Positions 58,101 through 64,000 of a DNA stretch of 64,000 nucleotides are shown piece after piece (within the stretch, counting starts at the first letter, position 1; each line of letters opens with the position of its first letter). This DNA is from Methylophaga sulfidovorans (lineage in GTDB: Bacteria > Pseudomonadota > Gammaproteobacteria > Nitrosococcales > Methylophagaceae). A program made the position numbers and the translations under genes. The DNA is taken from assembly GCF_900114205.1 (NCBI RefSeq), contig NZ_FOSH01000007.1, forward strand, positions 1-64,000, given 5' to 3'. Below the pieces are notes generated by a model that saw only the letters and a program-made list of their open reading frames with translations, did no database searches and was not told where the DNA came from.

Positions 58101-58235
58101 GCCATTGGCACTGGTGTGTTTGGTGGCATGATCAGCGGCACTTTATTGGCCGTGTTTTTTGTGCCGGCCTTTTATGTATTTGTTATCGGGATACAAGAAC
58201 GATTAAACGCCTGGCGTCGTGGCTCTGTGGGCTAA
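55122..58235 (+). CDS. RND multidrug efflux pump (AcrB/MexB-like)
   Basis: 1037 residues with twelve helices and two large periplasmic loops. MPQFFIKRPVFAWVIALFI at the N-terminus, GIIVDDAIVVVENVER with the proton-relay aspartate pair in helix 4, and the matching lysine-containing helix 10 (GLSAKNAILIVEFARQ) are present. ATG 55122 has GGAG eight bases before; the frame starts earlier at 55089 without support. GC content looks higher than the flanks (one 60-base line counted 62%). No outer-membrane channel gene follows. Confidence 0.95.
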   Translation: MPQFFIKRPVFAWVIALFIVLIGVIAIPQLPISRYPSVAPVSVSIYASYPGATPQTLNDSVVSLIERELSGVKNLLYFESSVDTSGTAQITATFKPGTNAELAQVDVQNRIKAVEPRLPRTVRQSSLQVESASSSFLMIVGMTSPNGQFDEVELNDYLARNIVEELRRISGVGRVQLFGAEQAMRVWVDPNKLNAYGLTMNELAQAIEQQNVQIAPGRIGDEPALPGQRLTVPLTVEGQLTTPEEFAAIVLRASDDGAKLVLGDVARVELGAQSYGFSNRENGVAATSAAIQLSPGANAVQTASAVRERLAELAPSMPVGMAYSVPFDTAPFVKVSIEKVIYTLFEAMVLVFLVMLLFLQNLRYTLIPAIVAPIALLGTFAVMLLAGFSINSLTMFGMVLAIGIIVDDAIVVVENVERLMVTKGLSPREATSIAMKEITGAVIGITLVLTAVFIPMAFGSGSVGIIYQQFTLSMAVSILFSAFLALTLTPALCATLLRPISAEHHHKRGFFGAFNRRFERLTNSYGTRVARMIAHSGRMMVLFAVLCVVLIIAAKQLPSSFLPEEDQGYFMTSIQLPTGATSERTLEVVKAYEAHVASRPGLDANMVVLGFSFAGSGPNAAMAFTMLKDWDQRDGATAAEEAALAQQAMADNIEGTVMSLMPPAIDELGTSSGFSLFLQDRSHQGEAALLDAQAKLLALAAKSEVVSNVYPDGLPPGESIHLEINRQKAEAMGLSFTAVSSTLSAAMGSLYVNDFPNAGRMQQVIIQADAHARMQLDDVLSLRVRNTNGGMVPLREVVTPVWGESPQQMIRFQGFPAVRISGEASSGFSSGAAMAEMERLVTQLPKGFAIAWTGLSLQERQSASQAPMLMLLSGLVVFLVLAALYESWSIPLSVMLVVPLGLLGAVAAVMLRDMPNDVFFKVGMITIIGLSAKNAILIVEFARQLHAEGRTLIDAAVNAACLRLRPILMTSLAFTLGVVPLMLASGASAETQHAIGTGVFGGMISGTLLAVFFVPAFYVFVIGIQERLNAWRRGSVG

Positions 58236-58273
58236 GGATAATTATTGTTATTTTTGTGCTGGCAAGAAAAGAG

Positions 58274-59185
58274 TCAGGTTTTTTCTTTACGCATTTGCAT
58301 TGGCTGCAAGCTACTGATTAAGAAATCGATAAATAGTCGGATTCTTGCTGGTTGATGCTGATTTTTTAAGGTAATGATATTGATGGGGGCGCTGATAATC
58401 GCTTGTTCTGGTAATACTTGAATCAAGTTGCCAGCGGTTAAGTCTTCCGCCACATCCCAGTAGGATTTCAGTACGATGCCCATACCTTGAAGTGCCATAA
58501 CATGTGCGGCTTCACCATCATTACAACTTATTGCTTGCTGAATGTGTATGGTTTGGCTGGGAAATGCCCAGTTAATTTCGGTATGACGACTGATAATAAT
58601 ACATTGATGTTGATGTAGCTCGCCCAAGGTCTGAGGTCTGCCATATCGGGCAAGATAGTCCGGTGAAGCGCACAAAATACGGTCATTATTGAGTAGGCGA
58701 TGGGCAATCAGTCTTGAATCTGGCAGTTCGCCATAACGGATGGCGACATCAATGCCTTCTGCAATCATATCCTCAATGCTGTCACTCAGCAGCAGTTGAA
58801 TGTTGATGTTGGGATGGAGGCGTTTAAACTTTGCGATGAGTTTGACTAGGTGGCGTCGACCAAAACTGTTGGGGGAGGTAATAGTTAATGTGCCAGAAAC
58901 CTGCTCTGACTTTTGTAAAATGGCCTCTTCAGCCTGCTCTAATTCAGCCACAATATGCTGTGCATATTCATAGAGTGTTTGCCCCTCATCACTGACAGAT
59001 AAGCGTCGTGTACTGCGGTGAATCAGTTGTACATCCAGGTACTGCTCAAGTTTACTCAGTCGCTTACTGGCGGCAGCGAGAGAGATACCCAAGGCTTGAG
59101 CCGCCGCTGTCAGGCTACCGAGTGTTACCACTCGTTCAAAGATTCTTAATCCGAGCAAATCATCAATACGTTTCATTGTTAACAA
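58274..59185 (-). CDS. LysR-family regulator beside an SDR gene
   Basis: 303 residues. N-terminal winged helix (LRIFERVVTLGSLTAAAQALGIS; AASKRLSKLEQYL), then a periplasmic-binding-type effector domain. The HTH type resembles the DmlR/YafC branch. Starts at 59185 or 59176 (second Met). Divergent from the dehydrogenase gene with an 89-base gap, so it most likely controls it and the MFS gene. Effector unknown. Confidence 0.9.
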   Translation of the reverse strand: MLTMKRIDDLLGLRIFERVVTLGSLTAAAQALGISLAAASKRLSKLEQYLDVQLIHRSTRRLSVSDEGQTLYEYAQHIVAELEQAEEAILQKSEQVSGTLTITSPNSFGRRHLVKLIAKFKRLHPNINIQLLLSDSIEDMIAEGIDVAIRYGELPDSRLIAHRLLNNDRILCASPDYLARYGRPQTLGELHQHQCIIISRHTEINWAFPSQTIHIQQAISCNDGEAAHVMALQGMGIVLKSYWDVAEDLTAGNLIQVLPEQAIISAPINIITLKNQHQPARIRLFIDFLISSLQPMQMRKEKT

Positions 59186-59274
59186 ATTGGAAATAGTGAA
59201 TTTACATTATCTCTATTTAATCAATATTGTCTGTCACCTACAATAGATACAGATAATTAATTAAGGAGAGCACG

Positions 59275-60069
59275 ATGAACATCGATTTCACAGATAAAAA
59301 AGCATTAGTGACAGCCTCAACGGCAGGCATAGGCTTTGCCATTGCCTCTGGTTTAGCTGTGTCTGGTGCAGAGGTGGTGATCAATGGTCGCAGTCAGGAA
59401 ACTGTTGAGAAAGCGATAGCCCGTATTAAAGAACAACTGCCCGAGGCAAAACTCATTCCTGCTGTGGCTGACTTATCAACTGCTGAGGGTTGCCAAAAAT
59501 TAGTCAGCGCAGTACCTGAAGTGGATATTCTGGTTAACAATGCCGGCATCTTCGGCCCAGCGGATTTTTTTGAGACCGATGATGAAACTTGGGATATGTA
59601 TTGGGCAACTAATGTGATGTCGGGTATGAGGTTATCTCGTGCCTATCTGCCAGCTATGCAGGATAAAAAATGGGGACGTGTGGTGTTTATCTCGTCAGAG
59701 TCTGCACGCAATATTCCTGATGACATGATTCACTATGGCGTGTCGAAGACGGCACAGTTATCGCTGTCACGAGGGCTTGCAAAACGGGTGGCTGGCAGTG
59801 GTGTGACAGTGAATAGTGTGCTGCCAGGACCGACGCTTTCGGATGGTTTTAAAGCCATGATAGCGGATGAAGTAGAAAAAACAGGTCAATCCTATGAAGA
59901 AGTAGGAAAAACTTTTGTGATGGAAGCCAGACCAAGTTCTGTAATACAACGACCTGCTTCAGTGGAAGAAGTCGCCAATATGGTGGTGTATGTCTGCTCA
60001 GAACAAGCATCCGCTACCAGTGGTGCTGCACTGAGAGTCGATGGCGGCGTAGTGGATGATATTGTTTAA
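59275..60069 (+). CDS. Short-chain dehydrogenase/reductase
   Basis: 264 residues, classic SDR. Cofactor motif VTASTAGIGFAIA, structural NNAG in LVNNAGIFG, and the catalytic YGVSK with upstream serine in ISSESARN. Substrate unknown. AAGGAGAG site before ATG 59275. Followed 14 bases later by the MFS gene, so the two are co-transcribed, opposite the LysR gene. Confidence 0.9.
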   Translation: MNIDFTDKKALVTASTAGIGFAIASGLAVSGAEVVINGRSQETVEKAIARIKEQLPEAKLIPAVADLSTAEGCQKLVSAVPEVDILVNNAGIFGPADFFETDDETWDMYWATNVMSGMRLSRAYLPAMQDKKWGRVVFISSESARNIPDDMIHYGVSKTAQLSLSRGLAKRVAGSGVTVNSVLPGPTLSDGFKAMIADEVEKTGQSYEEVGKTFVMEARPSSVIQRPASVEEVANMVVYVCSEQASATSGAALRVDGGVVDDIV

Positions 60070-60083
60070 TTAACAGGCACAGA

Positions 60084-61511
60084 ATGCATATAGGACCCAT
60101 TGAGATAAACAGACGAATTGCGATTGCCTTATTAGTGGCGGCGGCGTTTTTTATGGAAACGTTAGATGCTACGGTAATTGCTACTGCTTTGCCTGCGATC
60201 GCCAAGGATTTTGATATTGCTGCTGCGCATTTATCTGTGGGGGTATCGGCTTATCTGGTGGCATTAACTGTGTTTATGCCATTAAGTGGTTGGGCAGCGG
60301 ATCGTTTTGGTGCCCGCCGCATTTTTTCCTTTGCCGTGCTGACATTTATCGGATCGTCGGTGTTATGTGCTTTAAGTACAGACTTAATAAACTTTACCGC
60401 GGCCAGAGTCCTGCAAGGTTTTGGTGGGGCGATGATGGTGCCGGTCGGACGCTTGGTGGTGCTGCGGGATACGCCTAAAAACGAGATAGTCAAAGCGGTT
60501 GCCATTTTGACCTGGCCGGCATTATTTGGCCCGGTATTGGGGCCTTTTTTGGGAGGATGGATTGCCACACACTGGAGCTGGCAATGGATTTTTCTGATTA
60601 ATGTGCCGATTGGATTACTAATTTTAGTGATCACACACTGCTTAATTAAGCCGCGATCAAACCCTGTTATGCAGAGAGAGCCTTTTGATGTTCTAGGGTT
60701 TTTAATGACCGGAGCCGGTTTCGGTATTTTTATGGCGGGTGTGGAATGTCTGAGTGCAGGCAGAATTGGTATGGCTTATAGCCTGAGTTTCATTGCTGTT
60801 GGAATCATGCTGTTGGCTTTATCTGTTAAGCATTTGCTGGGTAGCCAATATCCTTTATTCAGTTTGAAACCCTTAGCGATTAAAACCTTCAGAATCACGG
60901 CTGTGGGAGGCTCATTTTTCCGTATTGCTGTGGCGTCTGTACCGTTCTTATTACCTCTGATGTTTCAATTGGGTTTTGGCATGTCAGCGGTGGATGCCGG
61001 TGTGCTGTTGTTGTGGTTATTTGTCGGTAATCTTTGTATGAAACCTGCTACCACCTGGATTATGAATACCTTTGGTTTTCGCCGGGTGTTGATTACCAAT
61101 GGAATAATGGTCTCGGCAGGGTTTGCCGCCATGGCAATGTTCACTGTCAACACACCTTATTGGGTAATGGTGCTGGTGTTATTTATCAGTGGCCTGAACC
61201 GTTCAATGCATTTTACAGCCCTTAATACCATTGGTTTTGCTGATGTTGGTGAGCAGAAAATGCGTGATGCCAGTACCTTATTCTCTGTTTTACAACAAAT
61301 GAGCCGCGGTATCGGTATTGCTTTTGCCGCTCTGGTATTGGCATTCGCCATGTGGTTTTTACATGGAACGACAATGGTCGATACAGGTGTTGAAGATTTT
61401 CATTTAGCCTTTTGGATTATTGCCACATTAGCCTTGTTTTCCATTGCAGATACACTCACTTTAGCTAAAGATGCGGGTTCAACCATTTTGAAGTCAAAAC
61501 CCGCAGCATAG
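60084..61511 (+). CDS. MFS drug exporter, DHA2 (14-helix) family
   Basis: 475 residues with fourteen predicted helices. METLDATVIATALPAIAKD and motif C GPVLGPFLGGWIATHW are DHA2 marks; motif A is GWAADRFGARR. EmrB/HsrA-like proton-driven export of lipophilic compounds. Downstream of the SDR gene; probably the same transcript. A TGCGGGTT/AACCCGCA hairpin overlaps its last codons (61472-61505). Confidence 0.88.
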   Translation: MHIGPIEINRRIAIALLVAAAFFMETLDATVIATALPAIAKDFDIAAAHLSVGVSAYLVALTVFMPLSGWAADRFGARRIFSFAVLTFIGSSVLCALSTDLINFTAARVLQGFGGAMMVPVGRLVVLRDTPKNEIVKAVAILTWPALFGPVLGPFLGGWIATHWSWQWIFLINVPIGLLILVITHCLIKPRSNPVMQREPFDVLGFLMTGAGFGIFMAGVECLSAGRIGMAYSLSFIAVGIMLLALSVKHLLGSQYPLFSLKPLAIKTFRITAVGGSFFRIAVASVPFLLPLMFQLGFGMSAVDAGVLLLWLFVGNLCMKPATTWIMNTFGFRRVLITNGIMVSAGFAAMAMFTVNTPYWVMVLVLFISGLNRSMHFTALNTIGFADVGEQKMRDASTLFSVLQQMSRGIGIAFAALVLAFAMWFLHGTTMVDTGVEDFHLAFWIIATLALFSIADTLTLAKDAGSTILKSKPAA

Positions 61512-61515
61512 TTAT

Positions 61516-62298
61516 TTATTCATCTTCGAGGTGAGCAGAAAAGCCTGTTTTACCTGGTGCAATCTCGGCTTTCAAGGTTAGAGCTGGGATATCGTATTGC
61601 CCGGCATTTTGTTTACGAAAAGCAATGGGAGGCTGTGATGCAAGTTGATCCAGCCTTGTCGCTAACTCTGCCTGAATTTGACTAAACCTTTCTTCATCGA
61701 TGCTGTTGGTTTTGTGAATGAGGTAGGGTGGTAACACATCGAATCCTGGATAAAACAATATACCGTGCTGAATCGGAAAGAGGATATCGTCAATGGGTCC
61801 ATTTACACCTCGGGCACTGAAGTGCGACTCCCAGCCACCCATTGTGACTACCAACATGGCGCGTTTGCCTGCTAATGTGCCTTCCCCATAGCGATTGCCC
61901 CAATGGTTTTCAGAGTGTTCACCCACAGCATAAGCAAAACCGGCAGCATACACACGGTCTACCCAGCCTTTTAATATGGCAGGCATAGAAAACCACCAAA
62001 GCGGAAACTGAAAAATGACGATATCTGCCCAAATAATTTTTTCTTGTTCAGCAACGATATCTTCAGACTGAGTATGGTTTTTGAAGGCTTCTAGGGAATC
62101 ATGAGTGGGCTGAAATACCTTGTTCTGATAAGCAGCCACATTATCGTTTGAATCTATGCTGGCCTTCCAGTTCATGGCGTATAAGTCAGAAACCTTGACC
62201 TGATGTCCGGATGTTTCTAAATATTCAACAATAAATTTATTGATTGAGCCATTTAATGATTTGGGTTCTGGGTGGGCAAAAACAATTAATACATTCAT
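61516..62298 (-). CDS. NAD(P)H quinone reductase-like flavoprotein
   Basis: 260 residues of the Flavodoxin_2 type (MdaB/NQO family). VLIVFAHPEPKSLNGSIN is the FMN loop and QFPLWWFSMPAILKGWVDRVYAAGFAYA the dimer/substrate helix. Reduces quinones or nitro compounds with NAD(P)H in the cytosol. The end is longer than the ~190-230 residues usual for the family. Divergent from a LysR gene with 69 bases between; probably its target. Confidence 0.88.
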   Translation of the reverse strand: MNVLIVFAHPEPKSLNGSINKFIVEYLETSGHQVKVSDLYAMNWKASIDSNDNVAAYQNKVFQPTHDSLEAFKNHTQSEDIVAEQEKIIWADIVIFQFPLWWFSMPAILKGWVDRVYAAGFAYAVGEHSENHWGNRYGEGTLAGKRAMLVVTMGGWESHFSARGVNGPIDDILFPIQHGILFYPGFDVLPPYLIHKTNSIDEERFSQIQAELATRLDQLASQPPIAFRKQNAGQYDIPALTLKAEIAPGKTGFSAHLEDE

Positions 62299-62367
62299 TT
62301 TATTTATCCTTTAGTTGATGAGTACAGAATAGTCATCTCTCAGGTATAGTTAAAATGAATTAATTTA

Positions 62368-63279
62368 ATGATAGGTATAGTTTTGGATAATATCAGTAGG
62401 CTGGATCTGAATTTATTAGTGACATTAGATGTGTTGCTAGATGAGCTGAATGTGACCAAAGCAGCAAAACGCTTAAACCTGTCTCAGCCCTCTGTCAGTG
62501 TTCAGCTAGCCAAGCTTCGGGACTATTTTAATGACCCATTGCTGGTTTCCAACTCCCGTGGTATGACGCCAACACTCAAGGCTGAACAGCTTAGGCAGCC
62601 AATGAAGGAGGCTATTGCTCATTTGCATGAAGTCGTGTTGCCGACTGCTGAATTTGATCCCGAGCGGGCCAAGCAACGTTGGCGAATAGCCGCGTATGAC
62701 TATGGTGAAGCGACGGTCATGCTGCCATTGCTGCCTGCACTTCGTGCCCAGGCTCCACTTAGTGAGCTATCCATCGTGCAACTGCCACCGACACAAATTT
62801 ATGAAAAAGCCGAGCGTGGGGAAATAGATTTAGCTATAAATGTGGTGAGTAATAGTCATCTAAACCTTCATCACAGAACATTATTTTCAGACCAATATGT
62901 TTTAGCAGCACGCAAAGGACATCGTTTATTAAACGGGCCGGTGTCTCTGGACATTTTTTGTCAGCTAGAGCATGTGATGGTTTCCCCTGATGGTGACGGC
63001 TTTTGGGGAGAGACCGATGAGGTATTAAAAGCACTGGGGCTTAAGCGTAATGTGGTGTTGTCAGTGCCTCACTTTTTATTTTTAAAAGCGATTCTGGAAA
63101 CAACCGATCTGGTTGCAATGCTTCCCTCACGTATAGCGATGATGAGTGATTTAATACAAATCGTATCGGTGCCAATTCAAGTGCCTGACTTCACGATATC
63201 GATGCTCTGGCACGAGCGTGTTCATCGAGATCCAGCTCATCAATGGTTAAGAAAACAGATTTTGTTAGCAGTGACTTAG
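62368..63279 (+). CDS. LysR-family regulator (NodD-like branch)
   Basis: 303 residues. LDLNLLVTLDVLLDELNVTKAAKRLNLSQPSVSVQLAKLR is the typical NodD/NahR-type DNA-binding region; a small-molecule binding domain follows with DLAINVVSNSHLN and LALAARKGHRL-like VLAARKGHRL. ATG 62368; TTG 62383 is an alternative. Divergent from the quinone reductase gene. Effector unknown. Confidence 0.88.
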   Translation: MIGIVLDNISRLDLNLLVTLDVLLDELNVTKAAKRLNLSQPSVSVQLAKLRDYFNDPLLVSNSRGMTPTLKAEQLRQPMKEAIAHLHEVVLPTAEFDPERAKQRWRIAAYDYGEATVMLPLLPALRAQAPLSELSIVQLPPTQIYEKAERGEIDLAINVVSNSHLNLHHRTLFSDQYVLAARKGHRLLNGPVSLDIFCQLEHVMVSPDGDGFWGETDEVLKALGLKRNVVLSVPHFLFLKAILETTDLVAMLPSRIAMMSDLIQIVSVPIQVPDFTISMLWHERVHRDPAHQWLRKQILLAVT

Positions 63280-63386
63280 AAACTGATAAGGTGCTTTTGC
63301 ACTTCATTAGAAAACCGTGTTTGACAGTGGTCTTATTCTCACTTAACTTCAAATGCATTCATGATTCATAACAGGCCGGATTAAAT

Positions 63387-64000
63387 ATGGAATTTCTTTC
63401 ACACTGGGTGTCGGTTTTATCAGGTTGGGTTTGGGGACCACCGATGCTCATTTTGCTGGTTGGTACTGGACTTTATCTGACCATCATTTTAAAGGGACTT
63501 CAATTTCGGGCATTAGGCCATGCACTCAGGCTTGTATTTCATAAAGAAGATAAAGCTGATGGTGATATCAGTCATTTTGCCGCTTTAACCACAGCACTCG
63601 CTGCAACGGTGGGTATCGGCAATATTGTTGGGGTGGCGACAGCGATTTCTTTAGGCGGGCCTGGAGCCGTATTCTGGATGTGGATAACGGGTCTGGTGGG
63701 CATGGCAACTAAATATGCTGAAGCTATGCTGGCGGTAAAATACCGCGAAGAGGGCGAGAACGGTATGCGCGGTGGCCCGATGTATTACATATCAAAAGGC
63801 GTAGGTTTACCTTGGTTAGGTAGTTTGTTTGCTATTTTCACTATTGGTGCTGCGTTTGGTATTGGTAATATGACCCAGGCAAATTCCGCCGCAGCAGCAG
63901 TACAGCAGGTGTTTGGTATTGAAACCAGTACCACAGGTTTTGTGCTGATGATCTTAACCGGACTGGTATTAATCGGTGGAATTCGATCTATTGGACGCTT
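63387..64000 (+). CDS. Alanine/glycine:cation symporter (AGCS), 3' end outside window
   Basis: The open frame runs from ATG 63387 to the edge (204 residues visible; family about 450-480). [32 protein letters not shown] starts with helix 1 of AGCS proteins; [23 protein letters not shown] and [13 protein letters not shown] are family motifs. Imports small neutral amino acids with sodium. The upstream gap to the LysR gene is 107 bases; no clear Shine-Dalgarno was seen. Confidence 0.92.
   Translation, partial: MEFLSHWVSVLSGWVWGPPMLILLVGTGLYLTIILKGLQFRALGHALRLVFHKEDKADGDISHFAALTTALAATVGIGNIVGVATAISLGGPGAVFWMWITGLVGMATKYAEAMLAVKYREEGENGMRGGPMYYISKGVGLPWLGSLFAIFTIGAAFGIGNMTQANSAAAAVQQVFGIETSTTGFVLMILTGLVLIGGIRSIGR

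Noticed and set aside
1-64000. CRISPR arrays, tRNA, rRNA genes or prophage
   Set aside because: No regularly spaced repeats, no cloverleaf or rRNA-like sequence and no phage structural genes were recognised on either strand.

Overview
The window is chromosomal DNA from a marine methylotrophic gammaproteobacterium, most probably Methylophaga. The strongest pointer is a 456-residue flavin monooxygenase at 4755-6125 that I recognise from memory as the Methylophaga-type trimethylamine monooxygenase. A DUF1989-GcvT trimethylamine N-oxide demethylase, a pseudoazurin and ordinary gammaproteobacterial blocks (hemCDXY, dnaA-dnaN, rpmH-rnpA-yidD-yidC-mnmE) fit this. No database was searched; assignments rest on motifs and family knowledge.

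Layout. 1-3853: the edge of an IS4-like element, a DUF1275 protein, rlmJ, a scar where the 3' end of a TonB receptor abuts a 5'-truncated aminotransferase, and a glutamine amidotransferase. 3854-12588: methylated-amine region. tmm and a cupin gene lie downstream of a NarX/NarL-type kinase-regulator-PAS operon; tdm and a small soluble chemoreceptor-like gene run divergently from that operon. TMA would be oxidised to TMAO by Tmm and split to dimethylamine and formaldehyde by Tdm. A similar sequence element lies upstream of both tmm and tdm. 12699-14043: pseudoazurin and a DsbC/DsbG-like protein. 14068-19079: AraC regulator, eutBC, an ammonium transporter and a 55-residue membrane protein, with no microcompartment genes, so ethanolamine is probably a nitrogen source. 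19151-27051: iron-uptake genes (PepSY protein, TonB receptor, SbmA-like transporter, DUF3649-PepSY-DUF3325 operon) with a duplicated terminator segment. 27091-36422: argH, hemCDXY, a Kef-type antiporter and a second TonB receptor with a Fur-like box.

36516-45385: a diguanylate cyclase whose sensor domain matches plant ethylene receptors, interrupted near its natural start by a TGA codon; a DUF3482/DUF2868 pair; uppP; cbiZ; and several poorly known membrane, metal-binding and lipoprotein genes. 45480-51970: replication and ribosome/membrane-biogenesis block reading outward from the dnaA-rpmH gap; recF and gyrB do not follow dnaN. 51997-58235: an OmpR-type two-component system in which both genes are broken (frameshift and nonsense), divergent from an intact RND efflux operon. 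58274-64000: two LysR regulators divergent from their neighbours, an SDR dehydrogenase, a DHA2 MFS exporter, a quinone reductase-like flavoprotein, and the start of an alanine/glycine:cation symporter cut by the window edge.

The points most worth following are the tmm/tdm island with its own regulators and shared upstream element, and the ethylene-receptor-like cyclase with its in-frame stop. Several genes here are decayed (aminotransferase, TonB receptor tail, kinase, regulator, cyclase N-terminus, PepSY tail), so either this strain is losing functions or the assembly carries errors; rechecking reads would separate these.
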